Assembly (NCBI GenBank): GCA_036338435.1
Contig: JAYZCG010000022.1
Location: 1 to 64,000 of the forward strand
Length of the DNA stretch: 64,000 bases
Origin: JAPYTY01 sp036338435
Lineage (GTDB): Bacteria; Acidobacteriota; UBA6911; RPQK01; JADFOI01
Reading direction: 5' to 3'
Under the pieces are notes generated by a model. That model was not told the DNA's origin. It was given only the letters and a program-made list of their open reading frames with translations, and searched no databases. Of this stretch, positions 52,220-61,613 are shown piece by piece (within the stretch, counting starts at the first letter, position 1; the number at the start of each line of letters is the position of its first letter). Made by a program: the position numbers and the translations under genes.

Positions 52220-53443
52220 ATGACATTTGAGGAACAAGTCACCTATCTGTTGAAGGGCACTGTCGAGGTTATTAGTGAGACAGAACTTCGGCACAAGCTC
52301 AAAAAATGTGAGGAGACGGGAAAGCCCTTGACAGTGAAGGTGGGCTTTGATCCGACAGCCCCCGATTTGCACTTGGGTCATACGGTATTGCTTTATAAGA
52401 TGAAGCATTTCCAGGATTTGGGTCACCGCGTTATTTTTCTTATTGGCGATTTTACGGGTCGAATTGGAGATCCTAGTGGACGGAATAAGACTCGTCCCCC
52501 CCTAACGCAGGAAGAAATACTTGAGAATGCAGAAACCTACAAGGAGCAGGTGTTCAAGATCCTGGATCCAGAGAAGACGATTATTGATTTCAACACCCGT
52601 TGGCTGGGTGCCTTGTCTTCGGAGGAATGGATCCACTTATGTGGACGATATACAGTGGCTCGTATGTTAGAGCGGGATGATTTTGAGAGCCGGTTTAGAT
52701 CTCAGCAACCAATCTCTATACACGAGTTGTTATACCCTTTAGCCCAAGCCTATGACAGTGTCTTCCTGGAGGCAGATTGTGAACTTGGTGGAATCGATCA
52801 GAAATTCAATTTGCTGGTGGGACGCGACATCCAGCGGGAATTTGGACAGCAACCACAGGTTTTACTTATGACCCCATTGTTGGAGGGATTAGATGGTGTG
52901 GACAAAATGAGTAAATCCTTGGGAAATCACATTGGGATTAATGAGTCTCCTCAGGAGATTTATGGCAAGGTCATGTCAACAAGCGATAAGCAGATGTGGC
53001 ATTATTATGAGCTTTTGACGGGCTTTTCCAACAGCCAGATCCAGAAATTCAAGTCGGATGTGGAGTCAGGCGCAATACATCCCATGGAGGCCAAGTCCGA
53101 GTTAGCTTTTAGTTTGGTGACCAACTTCTATTCTGAGGCCAAAGCTCGTGAGGCACGGGAGCACTTTGTTCGTGTGTTCCAGCAGAGAGAGGATCCAGAG
53201 AAGATACCGATATTTCAGATTCGATGCTCTGGGAAACCCCTAATGTTGGTAGACCTGATTGTACATTCCAATATTTGTTTTGCACCGTCCAAGTCAGAGG
53301 CAAGAAGGCTAATCCGTCAGGGTGCTGTATCGATCGATGGCGAAAAAATCACAGATCCTGCTTGCGAGATGGATCCGTCCGAAAATACCACTTTTGTTTT
53401 ACGAGTGGGACGAAGGAAATTCGGACGAATCCATCTGGACTAG
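52220..53443 (+). CDS. tyrS: Tyrosyl-tRNA synthetase
   Basis: ATG 52220 gives MTFEEQVTYLLKGTVEVIS, the usual start; a GTG seven codons upstream is less likely. Class I motifs PTAPDLHLGH (HIGH) and DKMSKSLGNH (KMSKS) are present, with GDFTGRIGDPSGRN and the LGGIDQKFNLLVGR region. The C-terminal S4 domain starts about SEARRLIRQGAVSIDGEKI. With 407 residues it belongs to the TyrRS-Z-like group that uses an S4 C-terminus. It charges tRNA-Tyr. Confidence 0.95.
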   Translation: MTFEEQVTYLLKGTVEVISETELRHKLKKCEETGKPLTVKVGFDPTAPDLHLGHTVLLYKMKHFQDLGHRVIFLIGDFTGRIGDPSGRNKTRPPLTQEEILENAETYKEQVFKILDPEKTIIDFNTRWLGALSSEEWIHLCGRYTVARMLERDDFESRFRSQQPISIHELLYPLAQAYDSVFLEADCELGGIDQKFNLLVGRDIQREFGQQPQVLLMTPLLEGLDGVDKMSKSLGNHIGINESPQEIYGKVMSTSDKQMWHYYELLTGFSNSQIQKFKSDVESGAIHPMEAKSELAFSLVTNFYSEAKAREAREHFVRVFQQREDPEKIPIFQIRCSGKPLMLVDLIVHSNICFAPSKSEARRLIRQGAVSIDGEKITDPACEMDPSENTTFVLRVGRRKFGRIHLD

Positions 53444-53604
53444 AAGCTCATTGTTTTTGTCTGGAGACTAATGAACCTCAATATAGGGGACCTCAAGTGC
53501 CTATAGAGATCGGGTTATAAGGGTTCCGCCGGGTAGAGGTATGCCTGGATTAGAGTCTGACTGAGTTGCGAGGGGCATCTCAAAATCGGTACCATAGAAG
53601 TCCT

Positions 53605-54513
53605 ATGCATTGGAAGCGGTTACTTGCATCTAGCGGCGCTATCTTTCTTGGATTGGTGTTGTTGGTAGCCACTTGGGGTAAGATGCTGGAACCAGCAGCT
53701 TTTGTCGAGCAAATCCGGATGGAGAAATTGGATTTTCTCTTTTCGGCTCGAACTGTCATGTTGTGGGCTCTAGCTTTGGAAGCGGGTCTGGGAGCGGTGC
53801 TGGTTTTGGGTCTTCGCCGAATATGGGTACTGATTCCAGCCACTTGCCTAGTGGCTTTCTTTATCTTTCTCACTGGACGCAATTATTGGTTGGTTATAAA
53901 TGGGTTGCGTGATCCCAACACCGCATGTGGCTGTTTCGGGAGTCTACTAGAGCGTACAGCGGAAGAGGCCTTCTGGCAAGATCTTGCTCTGTTAGGACCC
54001 CCTTTGGCATTGGCTTGGTGGAAAACTCAGTTGTGGCATAGAACCTTGCCTTGGTTTCGTCTCGTTATTGCTTTGATGGTTGTAACTGGGGTGGTGGTTG
54101 TTGCAGGAAGTAATACAGATCTTCGCTTTGCTGAAATTGCTTCTGAAATTGGGGAAAATGCAAACGAGAAGACTAGTATCGAAGGTTTCGATCGAACCTA
54201 CGAGTACACATTATCAATTGAGGGTAATGAGGCTGCAGAAGCGGCTATCTACCATTCTGCAGAGTCAGTAAGCTTTCTAATAATGGACTCCCAAATACCT
54301 CACGTTGTTCTTCTGAGAGTCAAGTCTAAGACCGTGGAAACTATTCCCTTCGATCAGGTCATTCCAGAAATTAACGAGGAGTCTATTACTATCACATCGG
54401 ATGGAGTTGCCAGCCCTCATGGACCGTTCCAGGTTAGTATAGAAGGGCTTACGTTTACCGTAGAAGGGGTCAAGATGAGCTTACGCAATAGTTCAGCAGA
54501 TAGAAGCAAATGA
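53605..54513 (+). CDS. MauE/DoxX-like membrane protein with soluble C-terminus
   Basis: ATG 53605 (MHWKRLLASSG) is chosen over a TTG 13 codons earlier. Four to five membrane spans fill residues 1-175 and contain TACGCFG after an NYWLVINGLRDPN stretch, the Cys pair typical of MauE-type redox-associated membrane proteins. Residues 190-302 are soluble, Glu-rich and of unknown fold. It overlaps the next gene as ATGA, so the three genes 53605-57859 are one unit. A role in supplying reducing or oxidising equivalents for disulfides of secreted neighbours is plausible but inferred. Confidence 0.78.
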   Translation: MHWKRLLASSGAIFLGLVLLVATWGKMLEPAAFVEQIRMEKLDFLFSARTVMLWALALEAGLGAVLVLGLRRIWVLIPATCLVAFFIFLTGRNYWLVINGLRDPNTACGCFGSLLERTAEEAFWQDLALLGPPLALAWWKTQLWHRTLPWFRLVIALMVVTGVVVVAGSNTDLRFAEIASEIGENANEKTSIEGFDRTYEYTLSIEGNEAAEAAIYHSAESVSFLIMDSQIPHVVLLRVKSKTVETIPFDQVIPEINEESITITSDGVASPHGPFQVSIEGLTFTVEGVKMSLRNSSADRSK

Positions 54514-55154
54514 GCGATCTCAGAAATATTGAGAGTCGCAAAGCATTTTCAAGGATAGGAGAGCACATTCTGTTTCTACTCCGTTTGGTGTACAAAAATG
54601 TTAGGATCATGTCGTTGAGGCAGTATATTTCCCTTTGGTGTATCTTATCTTTTTCGTCTCCCTTTCTCATGTCTCAAAGTAGCTCTGCTCAAGTAGCTGG
54701 AGCCAAATTTCTAAAGGAAACAAACCTTATTTTTGTGGGTAAACTGGTAGAAAAAGAGAGTCATTGGAGTGACGATCAGCGGTTTATTTTGACACGGCAT
54801 ATCTTTAAGGTAGAGGACACGATCAAGGGAATTCCGGGGCAAATGGTAGAAATCATCGAGTACGGGGGAACGGTGGGGGGAATAACTCAAGAAGTAACAC
54901 ACGTCGCTCGTTATGAGGTTAATCGACCATATCTTATCTTTTCCTATCGTGATGATTTGCAGCGCAACCGGACAATGGGTGGAGTGCTTGGCCAGTTCCG
55001 GGTAATTGAAGGGAGTCCGAATCAACGCATTGTCCGAATCTATTCCTCACACCCCTTAACGTCAATTTTAGGGGGACAATCATCCAGTATATTCTGGGAT
55101 TTGGCCAATTTTTCTGCCACCTTGGAAGAGAAGTTGGTTGTGGAGGAATGGTGA
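54510..55154 (+). CDS. Secreted protein of unknown function
   Basis: The ATG at 54510 overlaps the previous stop. A second ATG at 54609 would give a clean signal peptide (SLRQYISLWCILSFSSPFLMSQSSSAQ), so the true start is uncertain. The mature part looks like a compact beta-rich domain: TNLIFVGKLVEKE, FILTRHIFKVEDTIKG, MVEIIEYGGTVGG, RYEVNRPYLIFSY. The phrases 'VGKLVEKE...FKVEDTIKG...VEIIEYGG' recall secreted domains often found next to matrixin-like proteases, but I cannot name the family. It overlaps the protease gene by 7 bases. Confidence 0.72.
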   Translation: MSDLRNIESRKAFSRIGEHILFLLRLVYKNVRIMSLRQYISLWCILSFSSPFLMSQSSSAQVAGAKFLKETNLIFVGKLVEKESHWSDDQRFILTRHIFKVEDTIKGIPGQMVEIIEYGGTVGGITQEVTHVARYEVNRPYLIFSYRDDLQRNRTMGGVLGQFRVIEGSPNQRIVRIYSSHPLTSILGGQSSSIFWDLANFSATLEEKLVVEEW

Positions 55155-57859
55155 GTCCTTCAGTGGTAAGAAAGAGTCTCAAAAAGCCCATTATATTTGG
55201 GATGCTGATCACTGTGTTGGGATTTGTAAACAGTGGATATGTAGTCCACATAATCAGCGATGGTGTGACCTCGATGCGTTGGTTTAAGGGGGACTATCCA
55301 GTTGAAATCCGAATTTGGGATGGGTTCACAGATGAATTGTCTCAGGTGGTCAAGGGGAGTGATCCCCAAACAGCTGTGAAAGAAGCTCTAGAACGATGGA
55401 TGAGGAGTACCTCCGTCACTTTTGTGCTGGGCGAGAACACCTCGGTTTCAGACAGCGGTTTTGATCGTATCAACCTAGTCACCGTTGCCGACACCAAGGT
55501 TAACAAAGCTCTCTTTTCAGGAGCAACCATCGGTGTGTCGGTTGGTACGTATATAGAGTCGACCGGTCGGCTTTTAGATAAGGATTTAGTGCTCAATCCA
55601 AGTAAAACTTGGACGACAATTGAGAATTCTGGGGCCAATGACCAGATCATCTTTGATACGGCATTACATGAATTTGGACATCACTTGAATTTGAGTCATA
55701 GTGTGAGTAGGAGTTCCATCATGTTTCACGGGAGGGCTCGGGCTTTTGGTCAGCATCGAGCGCTTTCGTGGGATGACATCGCGGGTGCGAATATGACGTA
55801 TCCTATGGTGGGACTGGGACAGATCACGGGAAATGTCACCGGCAAGGTCACACGTGCAGGGCTGCCGGTTTTTGGAGCATTTGTCGTTGCGGTGGACAAG
55901 TATGGAGCTTTGTCTGCCAACACTATAACTCGAGCTGACGGAACGTATAATCTAGACTTGTTGCCGCCCGGTCAATATACGTTTTATGTCGAGCCACTTG
56001 ATGGTCCATCCACCCCATCAAAGTTTGGCAACGGCATTTTTGGACAGTCCACTCAGTCTGTGGTCGTTGATTTTCTTCCCAAGTTTTTTAATGATTCAAT
56101 GAATCCTGTAACAACAGTCATTGCCGGTAAGACAGTGTCGAAGATTGATTTTCAGGTTACTCAGGGGGATGCTTCGCTTGACCCCCATTATGTAGAAGCT
56201 GGTGTGGATTCTAGCAAAGTTACTTCGTTTGCGGTAGATCCAGCGATGGTTGATCAGGGCGTGAATACGAAAGTATATGTTGGTGGGAAGGGGGTGGATT
56301 CACTGGTTGACAAGCAGGGGGTTTTTTCTTTGTCGGATAAGCTTGTTACAGGATCCGTGGACTCTGCCGGAACTCTAAGCAACGGGGATAAAGTAAAAGG
56401 GTATGATTTATCTGTGCCTTTGACCACACCTAAGGGAGAGTTCTCTATTTTCCTCAAGAACAATACTAGTGAAATGGGAGTAATGACGGGGGCTCTACGC
56501 GTCCTACATCCTTTCCGTTCCCTCCAGGTCTTTGGACAATTTGCTGATATTCCTGGATCGATCAATTCTGGTGTTTTTTTGATCAACACCAGTTTAAGTA
56601 AGTCGGTGCATGGGAAGATTATGGCTCGGGGAAGTGATGGAGGTCAGGAGGTCATTGGGCTGGGCCAGCTAACGCATGATGTCAACCAGGACTTAGACTT
56701 CAATCTAGCAAGTGGAGGTACACTTTCAGTCACTACTTCTGGAGCCCGGAGACTTTTCCGTTCTCCGTTTACCGGTTCTTTAAGGATTCGGACGGATAGG
56801 AGAATTGGCGGTACGGTCCTTTATGAATCAAATTCTGGAACCACGGGAGTTGGGCCTAGTCGTTCTCTCCATACCTTTCTTGCTCCTATCGAGGTTAGGG
56901 ACAGCGGCGTCACAGTGAATACAGGGATTGCCGTGACCAATCTAGATGACCGACCGTGTCAGGTCTATATCCAGCTCCAAACCGCCAATGGTCAGCTGTC
57001 TGGGAATACCATTTTGGATCTGGATGGGAATGGGCATTCGGCTCGCTTTATTAATGATCTAATCAGTGGCATACCCTCTGATTTTGATGGCTCCGTACTG
57101 GTGACTGCAAATCGTCCCGTGGGGGCTACTATCATAAGTACAAGACCGGGTATTTTTACGACTTTTCCGGTTATCCAAAATCGTATTCTCAAGCGTAGTT
57201 TTTTCCCCCAGTTTGCCCATGTGGGTGATCTGAGTTCTAAACTGATTTTGTTAAACCCCTCTTCTGAAAAAACAGCCCGTGCGACCATAAAGGTGCGCAG
57301 TCAAAGTGGCGACAGTGCTTCCGTAACTATGAGTGGGGAGCTTTTATCGGATGGGACCAAGAGTCTCTCCATTCCTCCCCTTGGGTCTGTGATTTTGGAA
57401 ACACAAAGTGATGTCCTAGGATCACTTGAGTTAACGACACAGGACAATCCGGTAGGTGGCGTTGTCCTTTTTAACTCTCCTGTCACTGGCACAACAGGCG
57501 TAGGGGAGGGTTTTCCTCAGACCGATTTCGTAGTGCCGATCGATAGGAGTGCCCCAGGTATCGATACAGGCATTGCTATCGTAAATGCCGGGGATCAACA
57601 GACTTCTCTCAATCTAGTGGTGCGCGATACTGGGGGGACCATTGTGATCTCAAAGACAATAGTCCTTGGGGCACGTCAGCAGTTGGCCGAGTTCCCCAAC
57701 GATTCCACTCTAAACCTTGGCTTACCGGACACCTTTGTAGGTTCTTTGTGGGTTCAAGCTAGTGATGACGTGGCTGCCATCGTCATCCGAGTTTCTCCTG
57801 GAGTTCTCACTACCTTTCCAGTAGTCCCACTTTCAGAGTTCACAACTCAGTCTGATTAG
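55148..57859 (+). CDS. Metzincin (matrixin-like) metalloprotease with carboxypeptidase-regulatory and repeat domains
   Basis: A 903-residue secreted protein. After an N-terminal hydrophobic segment (about 14-34), residues 45-210 form a metzincin domain with zinc motif H174-E175-xx-H178-xxxxx-H184 (ALHEFGHHLNLSH) and Met-turn SSIM (M192). The Gly usual at the eighth motif position is Asn181. Residues about 220-300 are a carboxypeptidase-regulatory-like sandwich (GNVTGKVTRAGLPVFGAFVV, ITRADGTYNLDLLPPGQY). The C-terminal half is a duplication of about 210 residues, each copy ending PG-xx-TTFPV. Its 3' end overlaps rdgB by 20 bases tail to tail. Confidence 0.82.
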   Translation: MVSPSVVRKSLKKPIIFGMLITVLGFVNSGYVVHIISDGVTSMRWFKGDYPVEIRIWDGFTDELSQVVKGSDPQTAVKEALERWMRSTSVTFVLGENTSVSDSGFDRINLVTVADTKVNKALFSGATIGVSVGTYIESTGRLLDKDLVLNPSKTWTTIENSGANDQIIFDTALHEFGHHLNLSHSVSRSSIMFHGRARAFGQHRALSWDDIAGANMTYPMVGLGQITGNVTGKVTRAGLPVFGAFVVAVDKYGALSANTITRADGTYNLDLLPPGQYTFYVEPLDGPSTPSKFGNGIFGQSTQSVVVDFLPKFFNDSMNPVTTVIAGKTVSKIDFQVTQGDASLDPHYVEAGVDSSKVTSFAVDPAMVDQGVNTKVYVGGKGVDSLVDKQGVFSLSDKLVTGSVDSAGTLSNGDKVKGYDLSVPLTTPKGEFSIFLKNNTSEMGVMTGALRVLHPFRSLQVFGQFADIPGSINSGVFLINTSLSKSVHGKIMARGSDGGQEVIGLGQLTHDVNQDLDFNLASGGTLSVTTSGARRLFRSPFTGSLRIRTDRRIGGTVLYESNSGTTGVGPSRSLHTFLAPIEVRDSGVTVNTGIAVTNLDDRPCQVYIQLQTANGQLSGNTILDLDGNGHSARFINDLISGIPSDFDGSVLVTANRPVGATIISTRPGIFTTFPVIQNRILKRSFFPQFAHVGDLSSKLILLNPSSEKTARATIKVRSQSGDSASVTMSGELLSDGTKSLSIPPLGSVILETQSDVLGSLELTTQDNPVGGVVLFNSPVTGTTGVGEGFPQTDFVVPIDRSAPGIDTGIAIVNAGDQQTSLNLVVRDTGGTIVISKTIVLGARQQLAEFPNDSTLNLGLPDTFVGSLWVQASDDVAAIVIRVSPGVLTTFPVVPLSEFTTQSD

Positions 57860-58466
57860 TCGTAGTATTCGGCAGGCATTCTAATTTTCTCAACAGTTTG
57901 TTTAAGGCAATAGCTCGATGAGAGATACGGTTTTTTTCTTCCACCGTAATCTGGGAAAATGTTTTTCCAAGCGGGGGATAGTAGAAAACTGGATCATAGC
58001 CGAATCCCTGGTTGCCCTGGGGTATTCGTGTTATGAGACCATTGACTTTTCCAATGACCTCGATGCTGTGCGATGGGAAGATTACGCAAATGGCTGACAC
58101 GAAATACGCTGTTCTCTCAGTATCATCTGAAAATGAGTTCATCATTTTCAGAAGCCTTGAGATACGTTTTTTGTCCGTAGAGGCAAAGCGTGCTGAATGA
58201 ATTCCCGGTTTCCCCCCTAACCCATCTACGACTAATCCAGAGTCTTCAGCGAGTACTGGCATACCTGTTAAGGTGTGATAATGAATAGCTTTGAGGTGTG
58301 CATTTTCGGAAAACGTGCATCCAATTTCCCTCGCTTCTGGGAGGCTGTCGTATTGTTCGAGGGTATCGAATGCTATATCAAACTGGGAAAGTGCACGACG
58401 GATTTCAAGAGCCTTTCCCTTATTTTGGGTTGCCAGCAGGAAGTGGAGATTGTGGGGAGGATTCAT
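57840..58466 (-). CDS. rdgB: XTP/dITP pyrophosphatase
   Basis: Cleans non-canonical purine nucleotides from the pool. LLATQNKGKALEIRRAL, LAEDSGLVVDGLGGKPGIHSARFA, NQGFGYDPVFYYP, KNRISHRAIALNKL are HAM1 signatures. ATG 58466 gives MNPPHNLHFLLATQNKGK; the frame reads on to 58553 inside rph, without a start signal. It overlaps rph by 47 bases, fitting the widespread rph-rdgB coupling. Confidence 0.95.
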   Translation of the reverse strand: MNPPHNLHFLLATQNKGKALEIRRALSQFDIAFDTLEQYDSLPEAREIGCTFSENAHLKAIHYHTLTGMPVLAEDSGLVVDGLGGKPGIHSARFASTDKKRISRLLKMMNSFSDDTERTAYFVSAICVIFPSHSIEVIGKVNGLITRIPQGNQGFGYDPVFYYPPLGKTFSQITVEEKNRISHRAIALNKLLRKLECLPNTTTNQTEL

Positions 58467-59217
58467 AGCAAAACAGATTTTTAATATTTCCGAGATGTTG
58501 TTCGAGAATGAGCTTTTGTTCGCCAACAAGTAGTTGGATGCCTTTTCCGGCAAAGCCCAAGAGGGTTTCTAGTTCTGCAGGTGAAAAGGGATTTTCTTCA
58601 GCCGTTCCCTGGACCTCGACATAAAGACCCTGACCGGTCATTACTACATTCATGTCTACTGCTGCTGCAACATCTTCCTCATATGCAAGGTCTAGTGCGG
58701 GTTCTCCTGAAACGATACCAACACTGACAGCTGCCACGAAATCTTGTAGTACTGGGTTTTCTAGGATACCTTCCTTCTGAAGTTTATCCACGGCCAGGGC
58801 AAGAGCAACAAAGGCACCGGTAATGGAAGCAGTACGGGTACCACCATCCGCCTGAATGACGTCGCAGTCAATCCAGATCGTTCGTTCTCCTAAGGCCTTC
58901 ATATCAACCACAGAGCGCAGTGATCGACCGATTAATCTTTGGATTTCTTGAGTGCGACCCGATGGTCTACCCCTGGTCGCTTCTCTTTTCATTCTTGTAC
59001 CGGTCGAGCGTGGAATCATGCCGTATTCGGATGTGACCCATCCTTGACCACTACCCCGCAAGAAGGACGGGGTCTTATCCTCAATACTGGCAGTACAAAT
59101 AATACGAGTCAAACCACACTCAATCAGTGCCGAGCCCTCAGCATGCTCATTAAACCCAGGAGTAATCTTGACTGGCCTGAGTTGGTTAGCTTTACGACCG
59201 TTATTTCGTGAGGGCAT
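58420..59217 (-). CDS. rph: Ribonuclease PH
   Basis: Phosphorolytic 3' tRNA maturation enzyme. SRNNGRKANQLRPVKITPGF, VTSEYGMIPRSTGTRMKRE, GRTQEIQRLIGRSLRSVVD, WIDCDVIQADGGTRTASITGA are diagnostic. The last 20 or so residues, LFCYESSPQSPLPAGNPK, exceed the family core and overlap the rdgB start. Twelve bases behind the GerMN gene. Confidence 0.96.
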   Translation of the reverse strand: MPSRNNGRKANQLRPVKITPGFNEHAEGSALIECGLTRIICTASIEDKTPSFLRGSGQGWVTSEYGMIPRSTGTRMKREATRGRPSGRTQEIQRLIGRSLRSVVDMKALGERTIWIDCDVIQADGGTRTASITGAFVALALAVDKLQKEGILENPVLQDFVAAVSVGIVSGEPALDLAYEEDVAAAVDMNVVMTGQGLYVEVQGTAEENPFSPAELETLLGFAGKGIQLLVGEQKLILEQHLGNIKNLFCYESSPQSPLPAGNPK

Positions 59218-59229
59218 GACAAGACATTC

Positions 59230-59922
59230 TTACATAAAGGGCTTACGGATGGAAACATGTCCGTTCAAGGTAGGCTGCTCTTGGCCGTTGACAAGAAAGA
59301 TCACTCGACTGATTTCTCCGATGGTTTTTTTAAGGGAGTGAGTGATCGAGTATAGTGCTGCAAGTTCCACCGCAACTCCACCTAAAAGAGGATGTATAGC
59401 GTGCCGGGACAAATCAACCATGGCCGTTCCGTCCTCAAGAATAAAAATTTGTCTCAGTCGAGCTTCCGGGGCAAAGATCTGCAATTCTTCCGTGCTGGGC
59501 CCTTTCATAACCTCATGAATAATCTGACGGGCAGTCAGGACAATATCGTCGGTTCGAAAAATGGAGCGATTCTCAGAAATCGATACTTCCAATTCTCTCT
59601 CAGTTTGAGCGGTAAGAGAAGAGTCAAGGGGGAGGGGGTCTACTTTGATCGTGATGTCTTGATCAGTGGATTTCGTGGTCTCGTCAGAGGTCACAATATC
59701 CAGATTATCGAGAATGGCTGAGGGCCGGTAAAAGTGGAGAGTGATTTCTAGATCACCTGAACTACTTGCCGCCAGTACATTAGATTCAACATCCAGCATC
59801 TGCTGAGAGGTCTTTTTTACTGTTTCTTGGCGTCTTCGCTCTGCGTAATAAAGGAAGGAGGTTACAATCATCACTAGACTGATTAGCCCAAGTGCAATGA
59901 GTATAGTGCGATTTTCTTTCAT
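59230..59922 (-). CDS. GerMN-domain membrane protein
   Basis: N-terminal anchor (ILIALGLISLVMIVTSFLYYA), then from about residue 55 a GerMN (sporulation/germination) domain: LEITLHFYRP, RQIIHEVMKGPSTEEL, RQIFILEDGTAMVDLSRHAI, GVAVELAALYSITHSL, ISRVIFLVNGQEQPTLNGHV. In non-sporulating bacteria such proteins sit next to amidases and probably act at peptidoglycan. It lies 11 bases behind the amidase gene. No sporulation genes are seen here. Confidence 0.85.
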   Translation of the reverse strand: MKENRTILIALGLISLVMIVTSFLYYAERRRQETVKKTSQQMLDVESNVLAASSSGDLEITLHFYRPSAILDNLDIVTSDETTKSTDQDITIKVDPLPLDSSLTAQTERELEVSISENRSIFRTDDIVLTARQIIHEVMKGPSTEELQIFAPEARLRQIFILEDGTAMVDLSRHAIHPLLGGVAVELAALYSITHSLKKTIGEISRVIFLVNGQEQPTLNGHVSIRKPFM

Positions 59923-59933
59923 AGTATTTATTT

Positions 59934-61490
59934 CTAATCTAATTCTGGGAGTTCTTCCAAAAATTTAATAATGGCTTGAGAAATGGTAGTTGCAAGCTGT
60001 TCCTGAAAATCTAATGATAGGAGCATTACCTGATCCTCTGGGTTAGTCAAAAAACCAGTTTCGACCAGTAGTGCTGGAGCAGAAATCGGAGCTAAAAGGG
60101 CTAGAGGTATAACCTGGGAGTTGTTGTGGACTCCCCAAAGGATATTGAGATCACTCTGGATTTGCTGGGCTAATCGTTGACTCGAGGATACATAAGGCTC
60201 TTGTGCCTTTTCCCAGTGTGTGAGTTTACCGTTTCCGTTTAAGTGTAGGACACCGGAACTTGGTGGGAGAGGTGCTATGTGGTCACCTTTGATTGTTTCT
60301 GTATCATGTTGATGTCGATGTACATAGACAATGGGTCCACGAGTTTCGGGTGAAGGTGTGCCCCCAATGTGGAGGCTTAAATAAATAATGGAACGATAAT
60401 AATTGCCAACCGAACTTCTTTGTTCCAAAGCCAACTCGACGTCGCGAGTGCGTGTTAGCATTGTTCGGTAGCCTGCTTCTTGTAGATGCGTTTTGATCAG
60501 GTTGGCAATTTTCAAAGTCAGATCTTTTTCGGTAATACCTGCCACTGAATTGACTCCATGGTCCCCTCCTCCGTGTCCGGGATCAATTGTAATGATATTC
60601 TCAAAGATTACCTGGGCTGGTTGGGAAGATGGATTTGCCTGATCTGAATGAGAAGTCGCCATATCAGGACTGGAGGTTAGGGAGGACATCGGCGGCATTG
60701 ATGGTGCCGAATAAACGTCGATGATTCTGCGTGTCGGGCGGCTAAGAGTTGATTCTAGGAAACTGTCATAGGAATCCCCTTTTTGAATACGAAAAGTTCC
60801 ATAAAGATTGCTAGAGTCAAATTCAACAGAAGAAACTAGACGGCTGTCAGGCAGTGTAGTGGGAAATTCTGGCCGTATCCGATATTCTGAGAACTCAACT
60901 TGAATATATCTCTCAAATTCAAGAATTCGGATGGGAGCGTCAAAGGTAGGTTGGAAAATAATCCTAACATGATCCGGGAAGTTTCTAACTTCAACCTGTA
61001 CTTGGTTTTTTGCTAGAGCATCCATCCGATAACGTTTTTCAGAGAATTGAGTAAGAGTCCGATCCAGTACCAGAGAAAGAACCTTGGTGAGAAAATCTTC
61101 GCTTATATACCACTCCTTCGGTTGTTTTCTCCAAGCAGGGGAGGATAGAAGAATATATTCTTCTTCGAATCGAACCAGGGGACGGCTATCTACAAGTTCT
61201 AGCGTCCCTAGGGGGCCTTCGACAGTTAAGAGGTCTTCACCGCGTTCATTCCACTGAAATCCGGCGATGCTAGCCAACTCCGCCAAGGGATAATAAATGT
61301 GATTATCTTTGATCTGAGAGCTGACAGAATGCTTTCTTTCACCGATCCAAATTTCAAGATCCTGGGACAGGGGAACGGCATAAAGTATGACTGGGGAGTT
61401 ATTTGGGCTTGGGCCAGTTACGGTTAGTAGAGAGATTGCCGCAAAGAGACAATAGGCAACCAGTAGGGATGTGCGACTTTTTGATAACAT
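59934..61490 (-). CDS. N-acetylmuramoyl-L-alanine amidase (Amidase_3)
   Basis: Signal peptide, then a copper-amine-oxidase-like/stalk domain (WIGERKHSVSSQIKDNHIYYPLAELASIAGF) and an AMIN-like region (about 150-270). A Ser/Pro-rich linker leads to the Amidase_3 domain with zinc ligands in IDPGHGGGDHG, GITEKDLTLKI and YLSLHIGG and the catalytic Glu in LLVETGFLTNPED. It hydrolyses the bond between MurNAc and stem peptide. No ribosome-binding site precedes the ATG, but a perfect TATAAT ends 11 bases upstream. Confidence 0.92.
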   Translation of the reverse strand: MLSKSRTSLLVAYCLFAAISLLTVTGPSPNNSPVILYAVPLSQDLEIWIGERKHSVSSQIKDNHIYYPLAELASIAGFQWNERGEDLLTVEGPLGTLELVDSRPLVRFEEEYILLSSPAWRKQPKEWYISEDFLTKVLSLVLDRTLTQFSEKRYRMDALAKNQVQVEVRNFPDHVRIIFQPTFDAPIRILEFERYIQVEFSEYRIRPEFPTTLPDSRLVSSVEFDSSNLYGTFRIQKGDSYDSFLESTLSRPTRRIIDVYSAPSMPPMSSLTSSPDMATSHSDQANPSSQPAQVIFENIITIDPGHGGGDHGVNSVAGITEKDLTLKIANLIKTHLQEAGYRTMLTRTRDVELALEQRSSVGNYYRSIIYLSLHIGGTPSPETRGPIVYVHRHQHDTETIKGDHIAPLPPSSGVLHLNGNGKLTHWEKAQEPYVSSSQRLAQQIQSDLNILWGVHNNSQVIPLALLAPISAPALLVETGFLTNPEDQVMLLSLDFQEQLATTISQAIIKFLEELPELD

Positions 61491-61501
61491 TCAGATAAGA
61501 C

Positions 61502-61507
61502 ATTATA
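61502..61507 (-). promoter_or_regulatory. -10 element directly before the amidase gene
   Basis: Minus-strand TATAAT (perfect) at 61502-61507 lies 11 bases before the ATG at 61490, with no Shine-Dalgarno between. Transcription would begin about 5 bases before the start codon, giving a nearly leaderless message. No good -35 is present at 16-18 bases. Confidence 0.3.
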
Positions 61508-61613
61508 CAGGAGTCAACAGACAGAGGAGTGTTGCACGTGTGCGTAGATGTTATGTAAAAACGTACTTGTGTGTGGATAAATGAAATCGGAGTAGAGGAT
61601 CCGCACAGTTTGG

